Shown here one piece after another: positions 9,557 to 21,301 of a stretch of 64,000 nucleotides of DNA. The position numbers were made by a program, and so were the translations under genes. Source of the stretch: Acetobacter aceti NBRC 14818 (GTDB lineage: Bacteria > Pseudomonadota > Alphaproteobacteria > Acetobacterales > Acetobacteraceae). Below the pieces are notes generated by a model, which saw only the letters and a list, made by a program, of their open reading frames with translations, searched no databases and was not told the DNA's origin. The stretch's first letter is position 1; every line of letters starts with the position of its first letter. The stretch is taken from positions 1,488,001 to 1,552,000 of the forward strand of contig NZ_AP023410.1 of assembly GCF_000193495.2 (NCBI RefSeq). The letters run 5' to 3'.

Positions 9557-9586
9557 AAAAAACCCGCCGTTTGGCGGGTTTTTTAT
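9557..9586 (+). terminator. Terminator after the bactofilin gene (possibly bidirectional)
   Basis: AAAAAACCCGCC, loop GTTT, GGCGGGTTTTTT. The A-run on one side and T-run on the other mean it can terminate both the plus-strand bactofilin transcript and the minus-strand gcrA transcript. Confidence 0.9.
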
Positions 9587-9681
9587 TGCTACTCTCTGAT
9601 TGAGCGACAGATTTTCTCCGTCAATGGGATGGAAACAGTACAATCAGCTTCCATCCGAAGGGAAAGCTCTCGCTCTTACGA

Positions 9682-10422
9682 TCAGCCTGCGTTTTCGCGA
9701 CGATCCCGCAGCTTGACGTAAGCCAGAGCGGCATGTTCCGCACAGTAAGGCTTGCCCGGCAAAGGTGTTGCGCCGCAGAAGTGAAAGCCTGGTGTTCCCG
9801 GATCGCCAAGCGGCCAGCAGCAGGTTGCACTGCGACGACGAGGTTCCATCACAGCAGCCAGACGCTGAGCTGCGGGGCGCGAGGCCGGAGAGACTTTTTT
9901 CTCGACAAGGGTCGCTTTCTCTACAACGGGTTCATTCTGGGTCACTTTCGTCAGGACCGGAACCGTCGCTTTTACACGCTGCTCAGCCGGCTTTTCCTGT
10001 ACCGCGACAGCCGCCTCCTGCTTTACGGGCGTGCTTTCAGCCTTTGTGCTGCTGACAGCGACCGGCTTTTCAACCACTTTTTTAATCTGAACTTCGCTTA
10101 CCGCAGGAGCAGCACCGGTCACGGGCTGGGGAACAGCCGCTCCTCCAGAGGCAGCGGGAGCGCTCTCGGCAGCGACCGCTTCCTTGACCGGGCGACGCGA
10201 TGACGAGGTTTTGGCCTGCTCACCAGTCTCTGCTGTTTTCTTGGCGGCTGTCTTTCCATCCTGTCGACGAATCGGAGATGGACGCGCAGGAAGCCCCAGG
10301 CGGTGAGCCTTGCCCACCACCGCATTTTTTGTAATTCCGAGTTGTCGCCCGATCTCAGCCGTTGACAGTCCTTCCTGCCATAAAGCCTTGAGACGGGCGA
10401 TTGTCTCGTCTGTCCATTCCAT
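9682..10422 (-). CDS. gcrA: GcrA cell-cycle regulator
   Basis: Alphaproteobacterial transcription factor that binds sigma70-RNA polymerase and activates promoters carrying CcrM-methylated GANTC sites. The diagnostic N-terminus is MEWTDETIARLKALWQEGLS followed by TAEIGRQLGITKNAVVGKAH. The C-terminal domain is CCWPLGDPGTPGFHFCGA with PGKPYCAEHAALAY. Between them lies a long Ala/Val/Lys/Pro-rich linker (about residues 60-190), so the protein (246 residues) is longer than Caulobacter GcrA (about 170). The ATG at 10422 has a GAGAGGCG site; the sequence upstream is not GcrA-like. Confidence 0.93.
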   Translation of the reverse strand: MEWTDETIARLKALWQEGLSTAEIGRQLGITKNAVVGKAHRLGLPARPSPIRRQDGKTAAKKTAETGEQAKTSSSRRPVKEAVAAESAPAASGGAAVPQPVTGAAPAVSEVQIKKVVEKPVAVSSTKAESTPVKQEAAVAVQEKPAEQRVKATVPVLTKVTQNEPVVEKATLVEKKVSPASRPAAQRLAAVMEPRRRSATCCWPLGDPGTPGFHFCGATPLPGKPYCAEHAALAYVKLRDRRENAG

Positions 10423-10588
10423 GACACGCCTCTCCCATTCTCGGACGGTCGCACCCGGATCCGAGTTCTGAGCGAAAATATGATTTTCGCCACACACACT
10501 CAAGCAACAGCCATCGAAACTCAGTCGCGAACATCACAATGCCCCGCAGAGTCTTGTGATTTTGCCGCGTCAAAGTCTCGTCCCCCGT

Positions 10589-11815
10589 TCAGACGTTCTC
10601 ACCTGAACGGGATTGGCCCTGATTATCCGTCCGTATCAGACGAAGCCGCCCTGCGCTGACACCGAGAGACAGATGTCCCTCAAACAGCGCAAGTGCTTCC
10701 TCACCGAAAACATCACGACGCCAGCCCGTCAGTAGCGGCCCGGTCGGGTCGGGGTCCAGAGCAAAAGCGTCGAGATCATCGGAACTGGCCACAAGCTTGG
10801 GGGCAACATCGTGCTTTTCGCACTGATACGCCAGCAATACCTTCAACAATGCAACCAGCGCCGGAGAAGGACGCGGCCCATCCGATCCTTTCCCGCCCCG
10901 CACAACCTTGGGCAATTCGGAATCCGGAAGCTGGACAGCATCCTGGATCACAGCCAGCAGGTCCTGTCCGGCCCGACCTTCCGCAAAGCCCCGACTGACG
11001 CCTCTTACGCGCGCCAGATCGTCCGTATTACCCGGCACCGTCGCGGCAATCTCGAGAAGACTTTCATCCTTGAGCATACGCTGTCGAGGAATATTCGCGT
11101 TCTGGGCTTCTCTCTCCCGCCAGGCAGCAATCGCCCGCAGGATACCCAGCATCCGACGATTGTTGGTCCGGGCGCGGAGCTTTTCCCACTGCTTTTCCGG
11201 ATCAACCCGCAATCTGTCCGGATCGGAAAGAGCAGCCTGCTCGGCGCTGACCCATGCCGACCGACCTTCCCGCTCCAGTTGCTTGAGCAGGGATTCATAG
11301 ACCAGACGCAGATAGGTCACGTCAGCCGCAGCATAAGTCAGCTGTGCGGGCGACAGAGGACGGACTGACCAGTCCGTAAAACGATGACTCTTGTCGATCG
11401 ATGCGCCAGTGACTGCGCCCACAAGATTATCGTATCCAACCTGATCGCCATATCCGGCCACCATCGCCGCCACCTGTGTATCGAACAGGGGCTGAGGCAA
11501 GCGATCAAACAGATGCAAAAAGATTTCCAGATCCTGGCGGGCAGCGTGAAAAACCTTCACGACAGACTGGTCATCGAACAGGGCCGTCAGGGGAGTCAGG
11601 TCAATATCCGGGGCGACGGCATCGATCAGGACGACTTCCTTCTCACCGGCTATTTGAAGCAGACACAGCTCGGGCCAGTAGGTCTTTTCCCGCATGAACT
11701 CGGTATCGACCGTGACGAACGTCTCGTTTCTGAGTCTTTCGACTGTTTCTGCAAGGTCAGTCGTGCTGGTAATCAGACGGGGCGCCGGAAAGCTGTATCG
11801 GGGACTTTGAGCCAT
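10589..11815 (-). CDS. rnd: Ribonuclease D
   Basis: 3'-to-5' exoribonuclease of the DEDD family that trims tRNA and other structured RNA ends. The first acidic motif is TFVTVDTEFMREKTYWPEL, the second lies around KVFHAARQDLEIF, and the third around LTYAAADVTYLRLVYESLL. The C-terminal part contains HRDC-type helices (ILRAIAAWREREAQNANIPR). About 408 residues, normal for alphaproteobacterial Rnd. ATG 11815 and ATG 11830 are both possible; the downstream one has GGAACG at better spacing. It is divergently arranged with queF across about 100 bases. Confidence 0.92.
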   Translation of the reverse strand: MAQSPRYSFPAPRLITSTTDLAETVERLRNETFVTVDTEFMREKTYWPELCLLQIAGEKEVVLIDAVAPDIDLTPLTALFDDQSVVKVFHAARQDLEIFLHLFDRLPQPLFDTQVAAMVAGYGDQVGYDNLVGAVTGASIDKSHRFTDWSVRPLSPAQLTYAAADVTYLRLVYESLLKQLEREGRSAWVSAEQAALSDPDRLRVDPEKQWEKLRARTNNRRMLGILRAIAAWREREAQNANIPRQRMLKDESLLEIAATVPGNTDDLARVRGVSRGFAEGRAGQDLLAVIQDAVQLPDSELPKVVRGGKGSDGPRPSPALVALLKVLLAYQCEKHDVAPKLVASSDDLDAFALDPDPTGPLLTGWRRDVFGEEALALFEGHLSLGVSAGRLRLIRTDNQGQSRSGENV

Positions 11816-11917
11816 GAGCGTTCCATACACAGAGCCGCTGAAAAGCGAAAGTGTGCTTCCTTGACGTCAGCACCACGCCAGTGACACATCGCCTGAAAGA
11901 TTGAATGGAGACAGACC

Positions 11918-12388
11918 ATGACCGCGCAGAATGACGGCCGGGAAACCCTTACCCAACTCGGTCGATCCACACCGATGCCGCAGTCGCCTGAAGAGGCGGA
12001 GCTGGAACGCGTTCCCGCTCCCCACAAGGGACGACAGTATGTCGTGCGCTTCACTGCACCCGAATTCACATCACTCTGCCCTGTCACAGGTCAGCCGGAT
12101 TTTGCGCATCTGGTGATCGACTACATTCCCCGTGACTGGATTGTCGAAAGCAAGTCCCTGAAGCTGTATCTCACGAGCTTCCGGAATCATGGAGCCTTCC
12201 ACGAGGACTGTTCGGTGACGATCGCAGAAACGCTCGTCAAGCTGCTTGATCCGGTTTGGCTGCGGATTGGAGCTTACTGGTACCCCAGAGGCGGAATGCC
12301 GATTGATGTCTTCTGGCAGACGGGCCTGCCGCCGGAAGGTGTCTGGATCCCCGCTCAGGATGTTCCGGGTTACCGGGGACGCGGCTAA
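11918..12388 (+). CDS. queF: NADPH-dependent 7-cyano-7-deazaguanine reductase (QueF)
   Basis: Reduces preQ0 to preQ1 in queuosine tRNA modification. The 156-residue length fits the short, single-domain (YkvM-type) QueF. The active-site cysteine is in [35 protein letters not shown] holds the NADPH and substrate residues of the fold, and [14 protein letters not shown] is the conserved tail. The ATG at 11918 follows GGAGACAGACC. No other queuosine gene is adjacent. Confidence 0.95.
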   Translation: MTAQNDGRETLTQLGRSTPMPQSPEEAELERVPAPHKGRQYVVRFTAPEFTSLCPVTGQPDFAHLVIDYIPRDWIVESKSLKLYLTSFRNHGAFHEDCSVTIAETLVKLLDPVWLRIGAYWYPRGGMPIDVFWQTGLPPEGVWIPAQDVPGYRGRG

Positions 12389-12539
12389 GCCGCACACCTA
12401 GGGGCACTTGATAGACAATTCTGTAAAATCATCCGCCCCAAAAGTGTCTGTCTCCACTTTACCGGTAGAGCATCCACAAAGGGATTGCGTCCCTTTGTGC
12501 GATCAGACGCAAAGCCTGAAGACACATTTGCAAGATATA

Positions 12540-12569
12540 AAAAAAACCCGGCTCAGAACACTGAGCCGG
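12540..12569 (-). terminator. Terminator of the atpHAGDC operon
   Basis: Read on the minus strand, CCGGCTCA, a short loop and TGAGCCGG are followed by a run of T (GGGTTTTTTTT). It lies about 35 bases after the atpC stop and ends the F1 operon. Confidence 0.88.
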
Positions 12570-12602
12570 AGCTTTTACTGTAATGACCGTTACTGGCGAC
12601 GC

Positions 12603-13010
12603 TCAGCCACCAGCTCCAGCGTCAATCTCTGCACGCACAGACTGGATCTTCGACATCAGACCTTCAAGACGGGAAACATCTGACTTGTCAGCTGACTCCC
12701 ATGCCTCAGTCAGGGCTTCAAGCCTTGCCGTAGCGGCGTCTATGGAAATTTCCGTAACCGGCACGGCTTCGTCCGCAAGGATCGTGCACCGTGTCTGCGT
12801 CATATCCGCAAAACCACCACCGACAAAGTAATGGTCAGTAGGGGTCTCACCTTCATAGAGAGTAACGGTGCCGCCACGCAGAAGCAGCATCATGGGGGCA
12901 TGCTCGGGCATGGCGGCGATATCGCCTTCCTCACCCGGCATGACGACCATGTCCACGTCGCGGGACACCAGAACCTTCTCCGGGCTGATGATCTCGACCT
13001 TGATCGGCAT
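12603..13010 (-). CDS. atpC: ATP synthase F1 epsilon subunit
   Basis: Central-stalk subunit that couples rotation to catalysis and inhibits ATP hydrolysis. The N-terminal beta-sandwich is plain: MPIKVEIISPEKVLVSRDVD, VVMPGEEGDIAAMPEHAPMM, and GGFADMTQTRCTILADEAV. The short helical C-terminal region follows; 135 residues is normal. Last gene of atpHAGDC, 28 bases after atpD. Confidence 0.95.
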   Translation of the reverse strand: MPIKVEIISPEKVLVSRDVDMVVMPGEEGDIAAMPEHAPMMLLLRGGTVTLYEGETPTDHYFVGGGFADMTQTRCTILADEAVPVTEISIDAATARLEALTEAWESADKSDVSRLEGLMSKIQSVRAEIDAGAGG

Positions 13011-13038
13011 TCTGTTGGTCCCTTCCGACGTCGGCGAC

Positions 13039-14577
<1,539 letters not shown>

Positions 14578-15459
14578 TCAGACCGCCTGCGCACCCGAGA
14601 TGATCTCGATAAGGTCGTTGGTGATATTGGCCTGACGGGTCCGGTTGTAGGTCTGCGTCAGACGGTCGATCGCCTTGCCTGCGTTGCGGGTTGCGTTGTC
14701 CATAGCGGTCATACGCGCACCCTGCTCACCGGCTGCCGACTCAAGCAGGGCAGCATACATCTGCACCTGCAGATTACGCGGCAGCAGACGCTCCAGCAGC
14801 ACCTGTTCATCCGGCTCGAACTCATACTGAGCAGCATCCGGATCAGGCTTTGCCTCGGCTTCATCCAGCCCCAGCGGGATCAGCTGCAGAGGCGTAGGCA
14901 CCTGCGACATCACATTGCGGAACTGGTTATAGATAACGGTGCAGACATCAAACTGTCCGGCTTCCAGAAGCGCCGTCACCTTCGCACCGAGATCACTCGC
15001 CGCAGAGAACGGAATTTCCTTGCCACCTACACCGATGACATGATCAACGATCAGATCGGCATATTCGCGGGACAGATAGTCATATCCCTTGCGTCCGATC
15101 GGCAGCAGCTTGACGGTCTTGCCTTCGGATTGAAGACGACGGATCGTCAGACGGGTCGTGCGGTTGATGTTCGAGTTGAACCCACCGGCAAGACCACGGT
15201 CACTGGTGATCGGAATCAGGAGATGAACGCGGTCATTACCCGTGCCGGCAAGAAGCTGCGGAAGACCATCCTGACCAGCCATCGATCCGGCGAGCTCACC
15301 AAGCATACGACGCATGGCAGCCGCATAAGGGCGGGCTGCCTCGGCGTGCAACTGGGCGCGGCGGAGTTTCGCGGCCGCGACCATTTTCATCGCGCTCGTG
15401 ATCTTCTTCGTCGATTTGACGCTTCCGATCCGTGCGCGGAGTTCCTTCAGGGAGGCCAT
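14578..15459 (-). CDS. atpG: ATP synthase F1 gamma subunit
   Basis: Rotating central shaft of F1. The N-terminal helix [20 protein letters not shown] followed by [16 protein letters not shown] is the family signature, and the C-terminal helix [20 protein letters not shown] followed by [16 protein letters not shown] closes the coiled coil. 293 residues. It follows atpA by 16 bases and precedes atpD by 60. The ribosome site before ATG 15459 is weak (GCGAG). Confidence 0.96.
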   Translation of the reverse strand: MASLKELRARIGSVKSTKKITSAMKMVAAAKLRRAQLHAEAARPYAAAMRRMLGELAGSMAGQDGLPQLLAGTGNDRVHLLIPITSDRGLAGGFNSNINRTTRLTIRRLQSEGKTVKLLPIGRKGYDYLSREYADLIVDHVIGVGGKEIPFSAASDLGAKVTALLEAGQFDVCTVIYNQFRNVMSQVPTPLQLIPLGLDEAEAKPDPDAAQYEFEPDEQVLLERLLPRNLQVQMYAALLESAAGEQGARMTAMDNATRNAGKAIDRLTQTYNRTRQANITNDLIEIISGAQAV

Positions 15460-15475
15460 GAACGGTTACTCGCGA

Positions 15476-17011
15476 TCAGGCTGTGAAACGACGATTGAAG
15501 TCCGTAAGGAACTCGCCGATCTTCGTTTCAAGATCCTTGGTGATCTGACGTTCGGTGCGCAGCGCCTGGACAATGTCCTTGGCGGGGCTCCGCAGTTCAG
15601 CCAGAAGCTTCGTCTCCCAGGGCACGACCTTCTCGACAGGAATGCTGTCGATATAGCCACGCGTTCCTGCGAACAGCACCACAACCTGCTCTTCAACAGA
15701 CAGCGGGGAAGACTCAGGCTGCTTCAGAAGCTCGACCAGACGGGCACCACGGGCAAGCTGCTTCTGCGTTGCCGGATCAAGGTCGGATGCGAACTGGGAG
15801 AACGCAGCCATCTCACGATACTGGGCAAGCTCAAGCTTGATCTTGCCAGCAACCTGCTTCATCGATTTGATCTGCGCCGCAGAACCAACACGCGAAACCG
15901 AACCACCAACGTTCACGGCCGGACGGATACCACGGTAGAACAGGTCGGTCTCAAGGAAGATCTGACCGTCCGTGATGGAAATCACGTTCGTCGGGATGTA
16001 GGCGGCGACGTCACCAGCCTGCGTTTCAATGACCGGCAGAGCCGTCAGTGAACCGGCACCATTTGCATCGGACATCTTCGCAGCGCGCTCCAGCAGACGG
16101 GAGTGCAGATAGAAGACGTCACCCGGATAGGCTTCACGAGCCGGCGGACGACGCAGCAGCAGGGACATCTGACGGTAAGCAACAGCCTGCTTTGACAGAT
16201 CGTCGTAGCAGATCAGGGCGTGCATACCGTTGTCACGGAAATACTCACCCATGGCGCAGGCGGAGTAAGGCGCGAGATACTGCATCGGAGCCGGATCGGA
16301 GGCAGTAGCTGCAACCACGATCGAGTAAGGCATCGCGCCATTCTCTTCGAGGGTGCGAACGAGCTGGGCAACAGTAGAGCGCTTCTGACCGATTGCGACG
16401 TAGATGCAATACAGCGACTTCTTGTTGTCGCCGAGCGCATTGACATCTTTCTGAGCCAGTATGGTGTCGATCAGGATCGCGGTCTTGCCGGTCTGACGGT
16501 CACCAATCACGAGCTCACGCTGTCCACGTCCAATCGGCACAAGGGCGTCGATTGCCTTGATGCCTGTCTGCATCGGCTCGCTGACCGACTGACGCGGCAT
16601 GATGCCGGGAGCCTTGACCTCGGCAGGCGTCATCGTGACGTCTGTCAGCGGGCCCTTGCCATCGATCGGGTTGCCAAGACCATCGACAACGCGTCCGAGC
16701 AGACCCTTGCCGACCGGAACCTCGACAACCGCACCGGAACGGTTGACGGTGTCGCCTTCACGGATCTCCGTGTCGGAACCGAAGATAACAACACCAACGT
16801 TGTCGTTCTCAAGGTTGAGGGCCATGCCCTTCTGACCGGCCGTCGGGAAGTCGACGAGATCGCCGGCCATGACGTTCTGAAGACCGTAAACACGGGCGAT
16901 ACCATCGCCAACGGTCAGGACTGTTCCTGTTTCGGCGATTTCTGACGCCGTGTCGAATGAAGCGATCTGCTGCTTCAGGATATCCGAAATCTCAGCGGGA
17001 CGGATTTCCAT
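15476..17011 (-). CDS. atpA: ATP synthase F1 alpha subunit
   Basis: Non-catalytic nucleotide-binding subunit of F1. Walker A is [20 protein letters not shown]; other family blocks are [20 protein letters not shown] and [20 protein letters not shown]. About 511 residues. The ATG at 17011 overlaps the atpH stop (TGATG), so the two are translationally coupled. Confidence 0.97.
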   Translation of the reverse strand: MEIRPAEISDILKQQIASFDTASEIAETGTVLTVGDGIARVYGLQNVMAGDLVDFPTAGQKGMALNLENDNVGVVIFGSDTEIREGDTVNRSGAVVEVPVGKGLLGRVVDGLGNPIDGKGPLTDVTMTPAEVKAPGIMPRQSVSEPMQTGIKAIDALVPIGRGQRELVIGDRQTGKTAILIDTILAQKDVNALGDNKKSLYCIYVAIGQKRSTVAQLVRTLEENGAMPYSIVVAATASDPAPMQYLAPYSACAMGEYFRDNGMHALICYDDLSKQAVAYRQMSLLLRRPPAREAYPGDVFYLHSRLLERAAKMSDANGAGSLTALPVIETQAGDVAAYIPTNVISITDGQIFLETDLFYRGIRPAVNVGGSVSRVGSAAQIKSMKQVAGKIKLELAQYREMAAFSQFASDLDPATQKQLARGARLVELLKQPESSPLSVEEQVVVLFAGTRGYIDSIPVEKVVPWETKLLAELRSPAKDIVQALRTERQITKDLETKIGEFLTDFNRRFTA

Positions 17012-17601
17012 CACGCGGCTCCCTTCATGGCATAATGCAGGCGTACAAGGCGGGATTGCAGGCTGGTGTCAACAAGGCGAGGGCCGACGCGCACCACAAG
17101 ACCACCAAGGATCTCGGGATCAACGTGCTCCTGAAGCACGACACGCGAATAACCGGCTTCGGCGAGCTTGCCCTGCAGTTGGGCGCGCTGTGCTGTCGTC
17201 AGGGGCTGCGCGCTGACGATCTCGGCAGACACCTCCCCGCGACGGGCGGCAGCCACAGCAGCAAACGCCGCCATAATCTGGCGAAGACGGGGCAGCCGAC
17301 GATTGTCCGCCACCACACCCACGAAATTGGTGATCAGTTCGCCGAAGCCCTGCTGCCTGATCACGGCGAGAACAGCCTTGCGGGCGTCTCTGATATCAAG
17401 ACGCGTGTCCTGAAGGACTGCCGCGAACTGAGGGCTTTCATCGATCAGTCTGGCGAGAGCATCGGCCTGGGGGAGGACCTCGTCGAGCTTCCACCGATCG
17501 GCGGCAAGCTCATAAAGCGCGGTCGCATACCGCCCGGCGAGGCCGCCTGTCCCCACCGGGGACTGAGCAGCGGATCGGGTACTTGTTACGGCAGTGGCCA
17601 C
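17011..17601 (-). CDS. atpH: ATP synthase F1 delta subunit
   Basis: Peripheral-stalk subunit linking F1 to the b subunits. The conserved start of the fold is [20 protein letters not shown] and the conserved end is [20 protein letters not shown]. The GTG at 17601 ([13 protein letters not shown]) is preferred because AAGGAAA precedes it and the next 31 upstream codons are not family-like; a longer start at 17694 is possible. First gene of the five-gene F1 operon; as usual in alphaproteobacteria, F0 genes are elsewhere. Confidence 0.93.
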   Translation of the reverse strand: MATAVTSTRSAAQSPVGTGGLAGRYATALYELAADRWKLDEVLPQADALARLIDESPQFAAVLQDTRLDIRDARKAVLAVIRQQGFGELITNFVGVVADNRRLPRLRQIMAAFAAVAAARRGEVSAEIVSAQPLTTAQRAQLQGKLAEAGYSRVVLQEHVDPEILGGLVVRVGPRLVDTSLQSRLVRLHYAMKGAA

Positions 17602-17811
17602 TGTCGGCTGTTTCCTTCTGCGTTCCCCAAGGGCATCGGACTGCGCGGTCCCGGTCGGGTTTTGCACCAGACCAGAAAGCACACCCGGTCGCATTTGTTA
17701 TTGTGGCGGCCTCTAGCATGGTGACTATCGGCGCGCAACAGACCAGATGAAGAGAAGTCAATCTTCCCCTAATATTTCACCACGGCAACAATCTGGGCTT
17801 CCCCATCTCCC

Positions 17812-19251
17812 TCAGGAAAAGTCGCGCGCCACCCGCTCCGCGCTTGCCCGTGCATAACCGCTTGTCGCCAGTGCTCCCACAAGCACCACACTACCTCCAA
17901 GCACCGCCGCGATCCAGCAGACGAAATAGCTAAGATGCAGAAAAGAGGCTGCAAATTCCGCCCTGTCCTCTGAGACAATCCCTGCACCACGCAGACTGCC
18001 GGCTATCGCCACCCCAAGCGCTGCCCCGATCTGTCGACTCGTGGAGGCTACGGCGGCCGCGAGTCCGGCCTGCCGTCTTGGCATTCCCGACACGGCGGCG
18101 TTGGTTATGGGCGCGTTACAGAGCCCGAATCCTGCTCCCGTCAGCGCATAGGCCACCGCAAGCCAGAGCGGTGACGTGTCCGCAGCAAGCCCGGTCAGCA
18201 TCCATGCTCCGCCAGCCAGACCGCAACCGGACAGCACCAGCGGCACGCGCGCGCCCTGCGCCGCCACCAACCGCCCGGAAAGCGGAGCTGCGATCACCAC
18301 GGCCACGGCGAAAGGCATCAGTTTCCAGCCCGCTGCACCGGGCGCGAATCCTCTTACGTCCTGCAGGTAGATGGTGCTCAGGAACAGCAGCGACGAAAAA
18401 ACCGCGAAACAGAGCACAGCCAGCACAGTGGCTGACGCGAACGGAACCGAACGGAAGAAGCCAAGATTCAGCATGGGGTGGGTGCTGCGTTTCTCGACAA
18501 TGAGAAACACCACCAGCGACAGAACGGACAGGATCAGCAGTCCTAGAATCCGAGCGCTCCGCCAGCCCAGATCCGGGCCTTCGATCAGCGCGCCCACCAG
18601 CGCCATGCTCGTCAGTGCGGCCAGCCCCTGCCCCGCCGGGTCGAATCGCGCCGGAATCGGTGAGCGCGATTCGGGAACGAAACGAATCGTCATCACCAGG
18701 GCAATCAGCCCCACGGGCACATTGATCCAGAATACCGCCCGCCAGTTCAGGGCATCGGCGATGAACCCGCCGACAGCCGGCCCCAGCGCCAGAGCGATGC
18801 CAGACATCATGCCCCACAGACCGATCGCACGTGCACGGTCACCGGGGTCCAGAAATGTATTCGCGATGATGGAGAGCGCGACCGGGTTCAACATGGCGCC
18901 ACCTACGCCCTGCAGAATCCGCGCCACAATCATCTGTGTCGGTGTAAGGGCCAGCCCGCAGAACGCGGATGCTGTGCAGAAAATCACGATGCCTGTCAGA
19001 AACACTTTTCTGCGACCAAAACGGTCCGCCAGCGTCCCAGCCGCCATCAGCAAAGCTGCAACCGTCAGCGTGTAGGCGTCCACAATCCATTGCAGACCGG
19101 AAAGACTGGCTCCGAAAGCCTGCTTGATGGAAGGCAGCACCACATTGACGATGGTAACGTCCATCATCACCAGCAGCAGGCTGAGGCAACAGGACGCCAG
19201 CACAAGCCACTGATGTCGCCTGGAATCCGGCTGGGTGATTTGTTGAGGCAT
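17812..19251 (-). CDS. MFS drug exporter, DHA2 (EmrB/QacA) family, 14 TM
   Basis: Inner-membrane proton-driven exporter, likely for toxic organic compounds. The DHA2 signatures are visible: LVMMDVTIVNVVLPSIKQAF in TM1, LADRFGRRKVFLTGIVIF in the first loop, and ARILQGVGGAMLNPVALSII in TM4. The ~479-residue length and count of hydrophobic stretches fit 14 TM. ATG 19251 (MPQQITQPDSRR) has AGGAAAAGAAACG upstream; an in-frame start at 19281 is weaker. No membrane-fusion partner or regulator is adjacent, so it may act alone. Confidence 0.9.
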   Translation of the reverse strand: MPQQITQPDSRRHQWLVLASCCLSLLLVMMDVTIVNVVLPSIKQAFGASLSGLQWIVDAYTLTVAALLMAAGTLADRFGRRKVFLTGIVIFCTASAFCGLALTPTQMIVARILQGVGGAMLNPVALSIIANTFLDPGDRARAIGLWGMMSGIALALGPAVGGFIADALNWRAVFWINVPVGLIALVMTIRFVPESRSPIPARFDPAGQGLAALTSMALVGALIEGPDLGWRSARILGLLILSVLSLVVFLIVEKRSTHPMLNLGFFRSVPFASATVLAVLCFAVFSSLLFLSTIYLQDVRGFAPGAAGWKLMPFAVAVVIAAPLSGRLVAAQGARVPLVLSGCGLAGGAWMLTGLAADTSPLWLAVAYALTGAGFGLCNAPITNAAVSGMPRRQAGLAAAVASTSRQIGAALGVAIAGSLRGAGIVSEDRAEFAASFLHLSYFVCWIAAVLGGSVVLVGALATSGYARASAERVARDFS

Positions 19252-19362
19252 CGTTTCTTTTCCTGACAGCGCGGCAGACATGACAAAGCGCAGGCAAATG
19301 GGACCAAACCCAGCCCGACTTACTTAGTCACATTGCGTATTTTACTTATACAGGAAATCTGG

Positions 19363-19433
19363 AGCGGGCGAAGGGAATCGAACCCTCCTCAGAAGCTTGG
19401 AAGGCTACTGCATTACCACTATGCTACGCCCGC
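19363..19433 (-). tRNA. tRNA-Gly(TCC)
   Basis: Minus-strand cloverleaf: acceptor GCGGGCG pairs with CGCCCGC, D-arm around GCATAGTGGTAATGC, anticodon loop CTTCCAA giving TCC, and T-arm GAGGGTTCGATTCCCTTC. Discriminator T; CCA is not encoded. It lies between the DHA2 exporter and the tRNA-Trp/secE unit. Confidence 0.93.
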
Positions 19434-19729
19434 ATCCGAGGCGCTTATATAACCTCCCTTTCCGACGACGCAAGCCTCTATCGTTGCCCTTATGCGTCGG
19501 GAGGCATGAGCGACTTTTTTCACAGAAAATAATTCTCGCAAAAACCCGGAATTTCCGGCGGATTTTCAACATCTTCCCGGTCAAGAAGAACATTTTTCCG
19601 AAGCAATTCCCGCTCTGTCCTCTTGACTTTAAACGCGCAACATATTCTTTTCCGCCACCTGTGCCCGACCTGAGTGGAAACAGCGAAAAAGACTTCGGTC
19701 TGCTTCGGGGTCACTCGGGATGGTACCGC

Positions 19730-19806
19730 AGGGGTGTAGCTCAATTGGCTAGAGCGCCGGTCTCCAAAACCGGAGGTTGCGGGTTCGAGACCCTCCGCCC
19801 CTGCCA
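19730..19806 (+). tRNA. tRNA-Trp(CCA)
   Basis: Cloverleaf with acceptor AGGGGTG/CGCCCCT, D-arm TAGCTCAATTGGCTAGAGC, anticodon loop CTCCAAA (anticodon CCA), T-arm GCGGGTTCGAGACCCTCC, and encoded 3' CCA. It sits just before secE-nusG, the usual bacterial arrangement. Confidence 0.95.
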
Positions 19807-19959
19807 AATCAGCCTGAATTCAGTCTCAACGGGACCAGTCCCGACGCTGGACAGGGCTGGCACAGGTTGCCGGCTCCGGTCGGTTTCTGGCGAGTGTTAC
19901 CGGTCTGCCGGATTCGATCCACGAAGGATCGATGGCAGGTCGAAAGAGAAGGTTTTTTC

Positions 19960-20154
19960 GTGTCAACCAGTCCAGTCAAATTCCTCCGGGATGTAGAAGC
20001 CGAGGCCAAAAAGGTCACGTGGCCGTCACGGAAAGCGACGCTGGTGACAACGGGAGCCGTACTCGCGATGGCTACGCTCGCTTCCATTTTCTTTTTCGTC
20101 GTCGATCAGGCTATCGGGCTCGGCGTTCGAGAACTTTTCGGACTGGGAGGCTAG
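19960..20154 (+). CDS. secE: Protein translocase subunit SecE
   Basis: Small inner-membrane subunit of the SecYEG channel. The 64-residue single-TM form is typical of alphaproteobacteria: KFLRDVEAEAKKVTWPSRKA is the conserved cytosolic helix with the KVTWP motif, followed by a hydrophobic TM (LVTTGAVLAMATLASIFFFV). The start is a GTG at 19960, with AGAAGG upstream. Ten bases separate it from nusG, so the two are co-transcribed, probably with the tRNA-Trp. Confidence 0.93.
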   Translation: MSTSPVKFLRDVEAEAKKVTWPSRKATLVTTGAVLAMATLASIFFFVVDQAIGLGVRELFGLGG

Positions 20155-20163
20155 AAGACCGGT

Positions 20164-20694
20164 ATGGCCAAGCGGTGGTACGTCGTTCACGTCTATTCGG
20201 GTTTCGAGAAGAAAATCGCCACCCAGATCATGGAAGAGGCTGCCCAGAAAGGGCTGTCCGACCATATTGAACAGGTTCTCGTCCCTTCCGAGGAAGTGGT
20301 GGAGATTCGTCGAGGCCAGAAGGTCAACTCCGAGCGCAAGTTCTTCCCGGGATACATCCTGGTGAACATGGAACTGACGGATGATGCCTGGCATCTGGTG
20401 AAAGACACTCCCAGAGTGACCGGGTTCCTTGGCTCCAAGACCCGTCCGAGCCCCATCCCTGCGGCGGAAGCCGAGCGGATCATGAAGCAGGCTCAGGAAG
20501 GCGTTGAGCGTCCTCGCTCCTCCGTCACCTTCGAGGTTGGTGAACAGGTCCGCGTTGCAGACGGTCCGTTCACCTCGTTCAATGGTGTTGTCGAGGAAGT
20601 CGACGAAGAGAAGCAGCGCCTCAAGGTCAGCGTTTCGATCTTCGGTCGCTCCACGCCTGTCGATCTGGAATATGGGCAGGTCGAGAAGCTCTGA
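20164..20694 (+). CDS. nusG: Transcription termination/antitermination protein NusG
   Basis: Binds RNA polymerase and links it to Rho or ribosomes. The NGN domain opens with [20 protein letters not shown] and contains [20 protein letters not shown]; the C-terminal KOW domain is [20 protein letters not shown]. 176 residues, standard length. A strong terminator 28 bases after the stop ends the unit; the usual downstream rplK is absent here. Confidence 0.97.
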   Translation: MAKRWYVVHVYSGFEKKIATQIMEEAAQKGLSDHIEQVLVPSEEVVEIRRGQKVNSERKFFPGYILVNMELTDDAWHLVKDTPRVTGFLGSKTRPSPIPAAEAERIMKQAQEGVERPRSSVTFEVGEQVRVADGPFTSFNGVVEEVDEEKQRLKVSVSIFGRSTPVDLEYGQVEKL

Positions 20695-20721
20695 TCGTCT
20701 TTTCAGTTCGCATCTAACAAG

Positions 20722-20755
20722 AAAGCCCCGGTTCAAAAGACCGGGGCTTTTTTTC
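20722..20755 (+). terminator. Terminator after nusG
   Basis: AAAGCCCCGG, loop TTCAAAAGA, CCGGGGCTTT then TTTTCG. A strong intrinsic terminator that closes the secE-nusG transcript. Confidence 0.92.
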
Positions 20756-20851
20756 GTTTGTATGCCAAGGCAGAAACAAAGTGCCGCCCTTGCTTTCACC
20801 TTACCTGCCGCCGCCGGACACGTGCCAGCGACAGCAGATTCATGCCTCTCT

Positions 20852-21301
20852 TCAGAGAAGTGAGGAAGCCTTGCTCGTGACAGCCTTGCACACTTTCTTG
20901 CGGACCGCGGCTTTCAGGGAAGACAGGGAAAGCTGGTTGCCATCAGCAAGCTGAAGAAGTCCCTGCTGGCCGGAAGCATAGGACGCATCGCTGGTCACAT
21001 CGGACTTGCCTGTCAGCGTGTTCAGCGTGGACTTGGCGGAAGAAACATTGCTGACCAGATCATTCTGCACGCAGTAGCCCAGCAGACCGGCGATGTTACC
21101 TGAGCTGGCAGAAGACAGGGACGGAACACCAAGGCTGCCGAGCAGGCCGGATGTGCCGCCGGAAGAACCCGTCACGCTTTGCAGGGCGCCCTGCTCCGCA
21201 CCCTGAGCAATGCCTCCAAAAGACTGCGCGTGAGAAGCGGAGACACCGGCAAATGACAGGCCGGCGATGAGCGCCAGGACGCCAGAACGACGAAAGATCA
21301 T
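20852..21301 (-). CDS. DUF2501 family secreted protein
   Basis: A 149-residue exported protein of unknown role, related to YjjA-type proteins. The signal peptide is MIFRRSGVLALIAGLSFAGV ending near SASHAQ. The mature part is Gly/Ser-rich, then carries the DUF2501 core: GNIAGLLGYCVQNDLVSNVS and the C-terminal LKAAVRKKVCKAVTSKASSL, with two cysteines that may pair in the periplasm. It converges with nusG and stands alone. Confidence 0.85.
   Translation of the reverse strand: MIFRRSGVLALIAGLSFAGVSASHAQSFGGIAQGAEQGALQSVTGSSGGTSGLLGSLGVPSLSSASSGNIAGLLGYCVQNDLVSNVSSAKSTLNTLTGKSDVTSDASYASGQQGLLQLADGNQLSLSSLKAAVRKKVCKAVTSKASSLL

Noticed and set aside
19615..19660. TTGACT as a -35 box for tRNA-Trp
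   Set aside because: No -10 element at the right spacing, and it lies about 100 bases from the tRNA.
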